Shown in pieces: positions 32,331-42,786 of a stretch of 64,000 nt of DNA. The notes below the pieces were generated by a model that ran no database searches, was not told the origin of the DNA, and saw nothing but the letters and a program-made list of their open reading frames with translations. Position 1 is the stretch's first letter, and each line of letters begins with the position of its first letter. Position numbers and translations under genes: made by a program. This stretch comes from Pseudevernia furfuracea (Eukaryota; Ascomycota; Lecanoromycetes; Lecanorales; Parmeliaceae), in contig JAIUPT010000013.1 in the NCBI GenBank assembly GCA_022315425.1, positions 1,426,001-1,490,000 on the forward strand, given 5' to 3'.

Positions 32331-35300
32331 ATGGAGGGCGCTTTCACACACCTGGGAAACCATCTCATATCAGATTCAGCATCTACAATAAATGCTGGGG
32401 ACGATCTTTCCACCATCGACCCCGACGAGAGCATCTTAGATCGTGAATATGGGAGGGGCAATTTGACCGGGGGACCTAGAAGACGCCGACACGATGATGA
32501 AGATGATGGTACAGAGGCATTCGACGACGATGACACAGAGAGCATGGTCAGTATGCCGGTGGACGGGATCAACGGCAAGCCAGGCATAAGAGCTGAGGAG
32601 GAGAAAGAATTACCGCCACATGCTTGCGCGTAAGCTCATCATAAGTCTATTCCGGCCTGAATGCAGCAGCTAATATATTATTTCTTGCCTAGATACTGTG
32701 GTATACATAATCCGAGTTCCGTTGTCCGATGCCTGGCTTGCAGCAAGTGGTTCTGCAGCGCTCGTGGCAACACCTCTTCATCCCACATAATCAATCATCT
32801 GGTCCGCGCTCGCCATAAAGAGGTACAACTTCACCCTAGCTCATCTTTGGGGGATACTGTACTCGAATGCTACAACTGCGGTACCAAAAATGTCTTCCTG
32901 CTCGGTTTCATACCAGCCAAGTCCGACACAGTGGTGGTGCTTCTTTGCCGTCAGCCATGTGCATCTATGCCTTCCTCGAAAGACATGAACTGGGACGTAT
33001 CCCGTTGGCAACCCTTGATTGAGGACCGATCATTCCTGGCATGGCTGGTCTCATCGCCTTCCGACCAGGAGCAACTGCGTGCACGCCACTTGAGTCCCCA
33101 AATGATTGCCAAGCTGGAAGAGATGTGGAAGGACAACGCTTCTGCCACAATCGCAGACTTAGAGAAAGGTGCAGGTGTAGATGATGAACCGGCGCCTGTG
33201 CTGCTTCATTATGACGATGCCTACCAATATCAGAACGTCTTTGGGCCCTTGGTAAAGATCGAAGCAGACTACGACCGGAAGCTGAAAGAGTCACAATCGC
33301 AAGATGGGTTGATCGTTCGCTGGGACTTCGGCCTAAACAACAAACACCTTGCTAGCTTTGTGTTGCCAAAGCTCGAGCTCGGAGACGTCAAGCTGGCTGT
33401 TGGAGATGAGATGCGCATCAAGTACACCGGAGAGCTTCGTCCGCCATGGGAAGGTGTGGGTTATGTGATCAAGATACCAAACAATCAGTCAGACGAAGTC
33501 ACGATCGAACTTCGGGCCAAGGGCGATCACAAGTCTGTGCCGACGGAATGCACGCACAACTTTAGCGCAGACTATGTGTGGAAAGCTACTTCGTTCGACA
33601 GAATGCAGCTTGCCATGAAGACATTCGCTGTGGACGAGATGAGTGTATCAGGATACATATTCCATCGACTTCTCGGCCACGAAGTTGCGGCAGCACCAAT
33701 GAAAACTCAGATGCCCAAGAAATACAGCGTACCTGGACTGCCAGAGCTCAACGGTAGTCAGATCAATGCCGTCAAGAGCGTACTTCAGAAGCCTCTAAGT
33801 TTGATTCAAGGCCCTCCGGGCACCGGAAAGACCGTCACCTCGGCCACCATCATCTACCATCTTGCCAAAATTAATGGTGGACAAGTCCTTGTCTGTGCTC
33901 CATCCAACGTGGCTGTCGACCAGCTGTGCGAAAGAATCCATAAGACGGGGTTGAAGACTGTCCGAGTCACAGCCAAATCTCGCGAAGATGTCGAGTCCCC
34001 AGTCGGCTTCCTCTCTCTTCACGAGCAGGTCCGCATGAATGATAGCAATACCGAATTAGTGAAGCTCAACCAACTCAAGAGTGAGCTTGGTGAATTGTCG
34101 AGTCAAGATGAAAAGAAGTTCAAGCAGCTGACTCGCAGTGCCGAACGTGAGATCTTGACCAACGCGGACGTCATTTGCTGTACTTGCGTTGGAGCTGGCG
34201 ATCCACGTCTTGCTCGCTTTAAGTTCCGTACTGTCCTCATCGATGAATCGACCCAATCCGCAGAGCCTGAGTGCATGATTCCACTGGTGCTCGGCTGCAA
34301 GCAAGTTGTCCTTGTCGGTGACCACCAGCAGCTCGGCCCTGTCATCATGAATAAGAAAGCGGCAAAGGCAGGTCTTAACCAGTCGCTATTCGAGCGTCTT
34401 GTCATTCTTGGATGTGCTCCCATTCGATTAAACGTACAATACCGTATGCACCCATGCTTATCAGAATTTCCATCAAACATGTTCTACGAGGGATCGTTGC
34501 AGAATGGCGTAACCATGCAGCAACGTCTACGTCGAGACGTAGACTTTCCTTGGCCAGTAATGGACTCTCCGATGGTGTTCTGGTCAAACCTTGGTAACGA
34601 GGAGATCTCAGCCTCTGGAACCTCTTATCTCAATCGCACTGAAGCCTCCAATGTCGAAAAGATCATCACTCGCTTCTTCAAAGCTGGTGTGCAGCCCAGT
34701 GATATCGGTATCATTACGCCTTACGAAGGCCAGAGAAGCTACGTGGTCAGCTCCATGCAGACCAATGGGACATTTAAAAAGGAGAATTACAAAGAGATCG
34801 AGGTAGCCTCCGTTGACGCTTTCCAAGGACGAGAGAAAGACTTCATCGTCTTGTCCTGTGTACGCTCCAATGACCACCAAGGCATTGGTTTCTTGAGTGA
34901 TCCTCGCCGTCTCAATGTCGCGCTTACTCGAGCCAAGTACGGTTTGGTCATACTGGGCAACCCCAAGGTCTTGTCGAAGCACCCGCTGTGGCATTATCTT
35001 CTGTTACACTTCAAGGAGAAGAACTGCCTGGTTGAAGGACCGCTATCTAATCTGCAAATCTCTTTGCTGCAGTTCAGCCGTCCCAAACAATCCTATCGGG
35101 GTCCTCAACGCTACCAGATGTCTTACCAGCGGGCTTCGGATTTGAGCAATGGCATGGCCAACGGTCGCAATGGCCCTCGTCAAGAGTACAACGATGCTGG
35201 GTCCCTCGTCGGCTATATTCCGGATGATGTATCATCCGTGCATTCATCCTCCGTTGCCGGCGGTGTCGGGGTTCCTTCTACTTACCCACAAATGTTCTCT

Positions 35301-35669
35301 GGTTTCCAGGACACTTGGCCCAATCTGAACGGACGCCGGATGAACGGTGCGAAGAGCCGAGCTGGTACAGAGAGCATTGCAGGCGAGTCTGTTGCTGCTA
35401 GTGAGTCGGAAATCAATGGTCCTACTAGCACGGTCGATGGCAAAGGAGGAGTTAGTTTGGCTGGACTCAGCATTAATGACGCGAAGCAAGCCAGTCTCAA
35501 CCAATCAGATCGTCTGAAGCGCTACGTGGAATCTGGTGGACGTCCTGGCGATGGCAGCGTATTTGGGGGAAGCTCTGCCAGCAGTCGTGTGCCCCGTGGA
35601 GACGATGACGATGCCCGAAGTGTCTCTACAGCCTTTGCCAGCCAAGTTGGGCTAGGCAATTACGATTGA
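32331..35669 (+). CDS. UPF1: ATP-dependent RNA helicase Upf1/Nam7
   Basis: Central helicase of nonsense-mediated mRNA decay, cytosolic. Two exons, 32331-32629 and 32693-35669 (63-bp intron with GTAAGC donor and CTAG acceptor), giving 1091 residues. Order: acidic N terminus (1-95); the CH-rich zinc domain that binds Upf2 (about 98-190: [26 protein letters not shown]); a 1B/1C insertion; two RecA domains with GPPGTGKT at about 473-480, the DEST motif at 617-620, GDHQQLGP just after, then [15 protein letters not shown] and NVALTRAK; and a Ser/Gly-rich C-terminal tail (about 910-1091) like that of filamentous fungi. The intron splits codon 100, right before the zinc domain. No defect is seen. Confidence 0.97.
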
Positions 35670-35718
35670 TTCGACATTCAAAGGCTGACTAGGAAACATG
35701 GTGGTTGACGAATGGAAA

Positions 35719-36240
35719 TCAGTTGGAAATAGCAGAAAGAACACGAATGGCAAGACCAGATGCTCTTGCATGCCCTTCAGTACTCAAAGCAGTCAAAGCA
35801 CACCCCAGAGCCTTGGGGTCTTGATGAGCGACATCAGGCTTCCAAGAACCCTGCAACGCTGACACGCCAGCTGCAAAGATAGTAATGCGTGCTAGATATG
35901 GTAAGTGCCGCTGAAGAGGCCAGGTGGACAGAGCAAGCATGTGGACTGCATCATGTAAGATAATGTTGCAGCGTTGTGATGGTTGTCTGTGGAAGATCAG
36001 GGAATCCTCGGCGCTGTTCCGGGTGTCAGTTGTCAAATCAAGCCATGCCCCGAGCGTCTCCGCAGGATCGATCGATAGGGCAATCAGTGTGCTCTTGCCG
36101 GTCCATTCGGACATGCAGCATGTTGCAGCACGTACTCTCCTTTCTTCATCATGCATTTGATCGATATGAGAGATAGATAGATAGATGGTGCGATTGCGAA
36201 TATGAAGACAGTCTCTACCTCGCTGGTTCGGTGGTGCCAT
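35719..36240 (-). CDS. Hypothetical protein convergent with UPF1
   Basis: Open frame of 173 residues from the ATG at 36240, ending 49 bases past the UPF1 stop on the opposite strand, so the genes converge. The second half is coherent and helical (LARITIFAAGVSALQGSWKP and ALGCALTALSTEGHARASGL). The first 45 codons (HIRNRTIYLSISHIDQMHDE) are less convincing and contain a possible small intron after MAPPNQR, whose removal would change the N terminus. There are no motifs I recognise, and function is unknown. Confidence 0.45.
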   Translation of the reverse strand: MAPPNQRGRDCLHIRNRTIYLSISHIDQMHDEERRVRAATCCMSEWTGKSTLIALSIDPAETLGAWLDLTTDTRNSAEDSLIFHRQPSQRCNIILHDAVHMLALSTWPLQRHLPYLARITIFAAGVSALQGSWKPDVAHQDPKALGCALTALSTEGHARASGLAIRVLSAISN

Positions 36241-37171
36241 TTTCCACAGACGAGGTTAGGAGGCAAATTGCGCGAATTAGCTGACCTACCCACACCCTTG
36301 AAATTCCCTGGTAATGTGGTAGGTATTTGAAAAAGGGGTTGCAGGGTTGATGTGCGTTTGCATTGATTTGCACTCTCTGCCTTTTTCCTCTCTCCAACGC
36401 CGATGTTCTGCAGAATGCAGATACTGTTGTCGTAGTTAGTGCTAGGTAGCTCTTTGAGACATACTGACGGAGCTGATCATATGCGTTCCAATCTTCTTTG
36501 CAGTTCCACAGTTACACAGAGACTCATGGCAGGACATTTTAATCATTGTAGGGCTGTGATAGCCGTTACGACATACTTGTATCACGTATGCTTGCATACG
36601 CATGATTTCATCGGCCATCCCACGTTATTCCGATTCTTTAATTTCTTTTTCTACGCGCTTAACCCTTGTTCGATGATGCTAGGGTTCCGTTTTTCTAGGG
36701 GGTATGTATTATTTACTATTTATTTTCACTGCATCACCAGTCCACATGGAGTCGTCTGAATTGGCTCTAGTAGAAAGAAGGAGGAATCAGCCACGTTCAT
36801 AAGGAGTAAATGATGTGCACGGCGTAATCGATTGTCTTCCCGCTTCGAGGAACAGAAGGACAATCTAGTCTACTTTCGTCTTAGTCGTCTTGCTAGTCTA
36901 GCGAATAAGCAAATCAAGTTGCATCTCATCAAAAACTTCCTTTTGTCTTTCTTACCTTAAGATTACGATCTCTTCCAAGGCTCCAACATCCAAGCCTTGT
37001 ACCACTCCACCCCCTCCATACTACTACTGTCCCCTCTATCTAAGGTACATGTATGATGTACCTACTCTAGTATCGACCATCACTAATCTCCAGTCCTACG
37101 ACATACCTAGTACGACTGTAATAACTTCTATTATTATCATTGTTCACCTCAGCCCGCCCCACACTACCATC
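36241..37171. other. Intergenic with promoter of the thioredoxin-fold gene
   Basis: No supported gene. A GATAGATAGATA microsatellite lies just inside the neighbouring frame (36172-36185). The last 200 bases are C/T/A-rich with CTACTACT-type runs, typical of a leader. Confidence 0.4.
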
Positions 37172-38481
37172 ATGGACTCATTAATTTCAGGAGGATCGAC
37201 TCAATTCTTCCAGTCTTTCCTCTCTTTTATCTCTTTCGTCTCTTTGTTACTTTCCAACCCTACCGCTATCGCTATCCTACTCACACTCGCTCTTGTACCC
37301 CTCGTTCTCTGGATTGACACTATCGGTAAAAATCCTGCCTCCTCTCTCAACAAAATGCCTGTCAAAGACTCTTCTGCAGACTTCAAGGGGGATGTCAAGG
37401 TCAACAACAACCCCCCGACCAAAGGAGATTTAGAGAAAGTCGCGGACCTGTCGGTGCTGGACAAGCATAGGAAGAGGTATACTTTCAAGAGCTTGTATAC
37501 CGACAACGAGAATGGACCACGCCGGGTTCTGATCATATTTATACGGCATTTCTTCTGTGGCGTATGCACCATAATCACTACCTCTTCCTTGCTGTAACAG
37601 GTACTGACAACCATCCACAGAATTGCCAGGAGTACCTCCGTACCTTCGCATCCTCTATTACTCCCGAGTCCCTCTCTGCCCTTTCCCCACCCACGGAAAT
37701 TGTCGTCATCGGCTGCGGCCAACCGCACCTCATACCCATGTATATTGAAGCAACAGGATGCCCTTATCCCATCTACGCCGATCCTACACGGAGATTATAT
37801 CACTTCCTCCGCATGACTAGCACCCTGAACCCGGGTAAGACGCCGGAATATATGCAGCGCTCTTTCCTGTCGATGGCTGTAAAGAGTTTCCTTCAGGAGC
37901 TGAAGTCGGGCAGGAATATGCTGTCTGGCGGCGACTTCCGACAAGTAGGTGGAGAATTCTTGTTCCAAAACGGCAAGGTGACCTGGTGCCATCGCATGCG
38001 GAACACGAGAGATCATGCGGAGGTTCCCATAGTAAGACAACAGCTGGGATTGGACGACACGCCAACGCCACAGAGGAAGAGGTGGAGCGCTGCTGGGATA
38101 GGAGGTGGTATCACAAGGCGGTTGAGTAATCGAAGACCTATGAGTTGGGCTGGAGGGCCCAGGAGTAAGAGTGGGAATAGGGTGGAGAGGCCCGCCAGTG
38201 GGATGGACTTCCTCAAAGAGGAAGATGGAGAGAAGTTGATAAATGGGAACGGGGTCGCAAGTGGGCATGATGTGGGTGAGAATGGCACTGCTACGAAACG
38301 TGTCACTACGAATGGTGTTGCCACGAATGGTGCTGCCACGAATGGTGCTGCCCCGAATGGTGCTGCCACGAATGGTGTTGCCACGAATGGTGTGGCCAAT
38401 GGAACCGCTGTCAACGGTTTCGCAAATGGTGCTACGATGAACAGTCGCGCGATCTTGGAGAGAATGAATTTCGATACGTAA
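37172..38481 (+). CDS. AhpC/TSA-like thioredoxin-fold membrane-anchored protein
   Basis: Two exons, 37172-37561 and 37621-38481, intron 59 bp (GTATGC...CCACAG); 416 residues. An internal GTACTG...CCACAG sequence in the intron offers no better frame. Residues 18-50 form one membrane anchor. The domain (about 95-290) resembles the AhpC/TSA antioxidant/PRXL2-like fungal family: YTFKSLYTDNENGPRRVLII, then FIRHFFCGNCQEYLR spanning the splice with the conserved C-x2-C, then EIVVIGCGQPHLIPMYIEAT, YPIYADPTRRLYHFL and FLFQNGKVTWCHRM. Peroxidase activity is not established for this family. The C-terminal 80 residues are low-complexity with six ATNG-type repeats encoded by a 15-bp minisatellite. Confidence 0.85.
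38308..38397 (+). repeat. 15-bp coding minisatellite, six units
   Basis: Six consecutive units of ACGAATGGTG(T/C)TGCC with one ACG-to-CCG change and a terminal GTGGCC variant, in frame, encoding TNGVA/TNGAA/PNGAA repeats of the thioredoxin-fold protein. The length is a multiple of three, so copy-number change would keep frame. Confidence 0.9.
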
Positions 38482-39095
38482 GGTGTTTTATCGTGTGATT
38501 ACTATGGTCACTCTTGGAATGATTTCCGATACCCTGGGCATGGATTGGTCCATTTGTACAGCATACAAGTATATACATACCTTCATGGGACTTGAACGCA
38601 GTGGCTGTGCTCACAGCTTCATTCTGATCGCGTCCTTTGCAACATAGTGCTCCGCGCTTGGCCAACATATGAAAGGGCAAGTTCATTACCTTCAACTCCT
38701 TGCACGATAGTATCATGTTGCCGCCTCTGCTTATCACCATGTTCGCGGCATAGGAAACTAGCCTCGAAAAAGCTCTTGACCGCATAAACGTCTCAAGATG
38801 CCTGGATTATCGAGTACAAAAACAGTCTAGATCGCCTTGCTTCTGTCCCGACTGACCCGGACATTTACATTTGCCCATCTCAGTCAGAGTCGGGTAGAGT
38901 ACAGAAGCGACAGAGGGTAATCGATAGATCCGACCAGTAGACGTTGCGATGGATCGACTCCCTATGTAAGCGTTTGGACGTCGTGACAATTCCATCCATC
39001 TTTCCATCCACGCTGCTTTCAAACACCACTTTGCCTCAATTCACTCATTCGTTCCCTAACCCCGTGCGTGTCCAACTGCCGCTCGCCCCTCAACG
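38482..39095. other. Intergenic, no gene seen
   Basis: A 117-codon minus frame lacks recognisable features. The last 100 bases form a plausible leader for the gene at 39096. Confidence 0.35.
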
Positions 39096-40209
39096 ATGCT
39101 GAGAAGACATCACCGCCAGTACGCCCCGGCGCTTTTCCTGCTCCTGTTCCTGCTCCTGCTCTCCAGCGCCGTCGATGCCGCTCCCCCGCTCCCGGGACTG
39201 AGGCTGCCGCCTCTTTCTTCTTCTTCTCTTTCTTCCTCTTCTTCTTCTTCTTCTTCTCCATCTTTTCCACAACCACCCAACAACACCTTCTCCACCACCT
39301 TCTCCACCACCACCACCACCACCACCACCACCAACACCAACAACAACAACACCAACACCTCTCCCCCCGACCCCTCCGACCCCTCCGACCCCGACCCCTC
39401 CGACCCCTTCACCTACCCCGTCCCCCGCTCCTCCCCCGCCCTCGCCCTCCGCTTCTACAGCTACGGCCCCGCCATCTCCCCCGCGACCGCCGCCCTCATC
39501 TGCCTCTCCGCCGCCCGCCACGACGTCCTCGCCCACGCCGCCAAAGCTCTCGACCGCCCCGTCGCCGTGCCCTTGGAGTATCGCGTCCGGGGCGTGGGCT
39601 TGGTGGTTGTGCCCACGGGGCGGGGGCTCAGCTGTGAGTTTTGCTGCTCTCTTTCTCTTTTTCTCTCTCTCTTGGGGGGGGTTTTTTTTTGGCTTTTGGG
39701 TGGGTGGATGTTTTTTGGCTTTTGGTTGGGGAGGGGAGGGGGGGGGGTTTGTTGGGTTGTTGTTGTTTTTTTCTCTTTTCGATCCGTGGGGTTTTGGTTT
39801 GGGGTTTGGTTTGGTTTGGTTTTCGCTTCGTTGGGTTTCTGTTTTCCCCCCCCGGTCTCCCCCGTCCCTCGTCCCCGAGGATTGAAAGAAGGGGAGTTGG
39901 GTGGTGGGGAGCGGGTTGGCTGTTTGGAGCCTTCTCTGCGCCCCCCCCCCCCCCAGTATATTGTTCCTTCGGTCAACTTTCTCTCTGGTTCTTTTCTGCG
40001 GTGCGGAGGGAGGATTCATTTCTTGAGCGGTGAGGAGTGGCTGACCGGGCGGGGGGGTGTCGTTGGGGGCTCTAGGGCGAATGGTCGGCGCGGCGGAGAG
40101 GGGTTTGAGGTATTTCGTGGAGACGTTTGGGGCTCGGGATATGCTTTTTGATATTAGTGTTGAGGGGCAGTTGGGGAGGGTGGGGACGGGGAGGTTGACG
40201 GGCCTTTGA
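39096..40209 (+). CDS. Secreted protein with Ser/Thr/Asn-rich linker and long intron
   Basis: Two exons, 39096-39633 and 40076-40209, giving 223 residues. Residues 1-30 are a strong signal peptide (ALFLLLFLLLLSSAVDA). Residues 38-100 are low-complexity runs of Ser, Thr and Asn, then DPSDPSDPDPSDP. The C-terminal domain (110-223) starts ALALRFYSYGPAISPATAAL, continues LEYRVRGVGLVVVPTGRGLS and, across the splice, a Trp codon followed by RMVGAAERGLRYFVETF and LFDISVEGQLGRVGTG. This resembles a family of ascomycete secreted hypothetical proteins with a conserved Trp after the glycine-rich loop. The intron is 442 bp, far longer than the 47-67 bp norm here. The opposite strand is open throughout but is a composition artefact. 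Function is unknown. Confidence 0.6.
39634..40075 (+). other. Unusually long, nearly A-free G/T-rich intron
   Basis: GTGAGT donor and CTCTAG acceptor. From about 39641 to 39850 almost every base is G or T (with C) and only a handful are A, with runs such as TTTTTTTT, GGGGGGGGG and repeated GGTTTGG. A run of four or more G-tracts near 39729-39751 could form a G-quadruplex. A C run of 12-14 lies near 39941-39954. Confidence 0.55.
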
Positions 40210-40626
40210 TCGGGTTGGTTGGTTGGTTGGTATTGGTTTGGGTCGGTCCGGTTTGTGGAGGATTGAAGGTGCGGTGACTTGTCGGACGGTTCTACATTGA
40301 AGACGTTGATGTTTGGTACGGTGACAAGGGAGGAGAGACGGGGGGGGGTGGATCGTATCGGGGTGAGGAAGGTGGGTGGGGTGAGTGAGTGATGCGAAAT
40401 TTTTATATGAGCCAAAGAACGTTGGATTTGGAAGAGGGTTCTTTTGTCCCTTCCCTCGACCCCTTCAACGTCACCTTTTTTGCTGCAACGGAAACAGCAG
40501 AATCAAGCGAGGCACTGTAATCTTTTCAACGCAGCACCCTGTCTACACCGCGTTCCACCCCTTCCGAGTTATTCCATTTGACGTTTATATGAAAAAACAC
40601 GAACGACTTATTACCCTACCTACCTT
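40210..40626. other. Intergenic
   Basis: 3' flank of the secreted-protein gene and of the monooxygenase relic; TTGGTTGG tandem near 40215-40235. No gene is seen. Confidence 0.4.
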
Positions 40627-42033
40627 TCATAAGGAGACCTTCTCAAATTGCAACCCGTCCGTAATGTTCCCAAACTTCGCACCCCACAGATCCGAAAAAT
40701 ACGTACTCCTCGCCATCCACGGCGTCTTATCTCCCGTCTTCGGCAACTCCTTCGCTCCCCTCACCACGTATGTCGAAGAGTGTTTGATCGCCGGCATGGA
40801 CTTCATGCCGTCAACATGCCCCGGCCGCGGTACTGCGCAAGTCACCCTTTCGGCCGTCATAAACTTCAGCAGCCTGCACACCAGCAGCGCCGTCGCGTCC
40901 GCGCCGAGTGCCCACGATGCATTCCTGTACCCGATCACCGTCGCCATACTCGGCACGTCTGGCAGCATGACGCCTTACCAGAGGAGTTTCTCGCATATGG
41001 TGACGGAAACGTTGTCCACGGCGATGTGTGCGCCGCCTGCGATGTTCAGCTTGAGCCCCGTGGCTGTCACTATGATGTCCGCGTTAAGCGTCTGGCTGGA
41101 GGCTAGCTGGATGCCTGTTTCCGTCACGATGCAGATGGTGGAGGCGACTACGGAGGCTTTGCCGGCGCGCATGGCTTTAAAGAAGCCGCCATTGAGGCAG
41201 AGACATAGACGCTGCTCTCACGGGTTATAGCGCGACGAGAAATAGGGGTCGTGCGATATGTTGTCCGGCAGCTCTTTGAGGGTGGCTTTTTTGATCAGGT
41301 TCCTGGCCGCGAGTGGGCAGAAAGTGCAGAATTTGATGGAGAGGAAACTTAGAACTAGGAATTTCAATCGTGTGGTGCGGTAGGCAAGCCAGTATGGGAG
41401 GTATTTTTTGGGCCTATTGTCCAAAGGGATCGATTGCTGGCCGTGCGAGGATATAGCTCGGGCTCCGTTGCAACATGGTGACGTGGGAAGCTGTTGCTGC
41501 GATTGAGGGGATCAGAGCTGAGGCCGTTGAGCCACTGCCTACGACGACGATTTCCTTGTCCTTGTCATCGAGATCTTCGGGCCAGAATTGAGGATGGACA
41601 ACAGTCCCAGTGGAATTCTCGATACCGGGTACATTGCTGCTCAACGCTTCGTCGACAAAAAACTCCAAGCTTGCTGGCCAGAGGACCAGTTTGCCGAGAC
41701 GAGCTTGCAGTGGAATCTCAGTTTCCGGTCGATCCTGTACAATGCAGCGGACTCACATATGTACGTACGAATAGAATCGACGTCGGCGATGGCTTTTTGC
41801 TCCACCCATGGCCGCCACGCAAAGCCGAATGCGTAGAGATCGAAGTCCGAGCGGAAGCCTGGGTATCGGAAGAGATCCCAGGTGCCTCCTATGCCTCCGC
41901 GCGCTTCAAGAATGATGTAGCTGGCTAATGGTAGCTGGGTCTATATTCGTTAGGCAGCGTTGATGCCGGAGATACCTGCGCCGACTATGATGATGTCGAA
42001 GAGGTCCGCGGGGGCTTTGTCGGTGGAGCTCAT
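40627..42033 (-). pseudogene. Baeyer-Villiger/flavin monooxygenase relic
   Basis: Near full-length copy of a fungal FAD-dependent BVMO read in several frames. The start MSSTDKAPADLFDIIIVGAG (FAD Rossmann motif, continuing with GISGIN) is followed by two stops within four codons (about 41945-41955), then GGTWDLFRYPGF..DFDLYAFGF, DSIRTY and RFHCKLVSANWSS. A frame break near 41665, probably with loss of about 25 codons, precedes VVHPQFWPEDL and IVVVGSGSTASALIP (NADPH site). Another break at about 41415 precedes KYLPYWLAYRTTRLKFL. In-frame stops occur at 41218 and 40975, then ADIIVTATGLKLNIAGGA and the C-terminal GYRNASWALGADATALLVCR. At least four stops and two frameshifts make it non-functional. 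Family enzymes insert oxygen next to a ketone, often in secondary metabolism. Confidence 0.85.
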
Positions 42034-42786
42034 AGTACTTCTTTTGATCCAGCGTCCTCACCTTCGTCTGAGCTCTATATATATCCAATACTTGTGCTCA
42101 CCGCTATGTGTTGCTGAGATCAATTGGGTGGTTTGTAGTTCATGTTGTATCACACTCTAGCTCGCACTCATTACGAACTGTTCTCGTTGCACGTTTTTTA
42201 CATTGAACCTTAGAGACAGACAACTAGGACCCGGAGCCAGCACTGAGTTGCATATGCCAAGCAAATACTAATGATGCTAGATAGAGATATAGAGCTTTCA
42301 AATGCATGGGATAGGTACCTCAGAAATCGTTGGCACCCTTGGCTAGCCTTGGCGTTTGAGTAAACTTTAGAGTAGTCTTTTAGAAGACAGTAAAGGTGTC
42401 ATTCAGTCAGGACCGAGACTGCCGCTTTCAGGGTGAATAGATGTTATCCAGCACCCGACGCGGGTGACAAACACTCGACGCATGTCCTTCCACTCTAAGG
42501 TCTACCCTCCAAAAATGGTAGGTTTCGCACAGCCTAGTCTAAGTGGCTTGGCGGTGCTGGTACCGCTTGGCAGAGGCGCCCTAAGCTGTCATATATACGG
42601 GCGATGTCCCAGATATATTAGCTGAGTAGTATTTAGTCTTCTTCCACCTCCTTTGCTCAAAGCAAGGGTAACCAAGCAGGCTTCACAGGCGTTCAGCAGT
42701 CGGTACGGAGGCGTCGTTGGTATTCCACCATTTTGGTAGCCTCTATCCTTCGACTTTCGACTGGGATAACAGGTCTACGCTTACAG
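42034..42786. other. Intergenic
   Basis: No gene. A perfect CTTACAG acceptor directly precedes the ATG at 42787, suggesting a 5'-UTR intron in the following gene. Confidence 0.4.

Noticed and set aside
39090..40415. Long minus-strand open frame of 441 codons opposite the secreted-protein gene
   Set aside because: Composition artefact of Ser/Thr runs and the G/T-rich intron; no domain, while the plus strand has a signal peptide and a coherent splice.
41930..42000. Intron-like GTATCT...CCTAAC...ATAG in the monooxygenase relic that would remove both early stops
   Set aside because: It would be about 35 bp, below the usual minimum, and would delete the essential glycine-rich FAD-binding motif.
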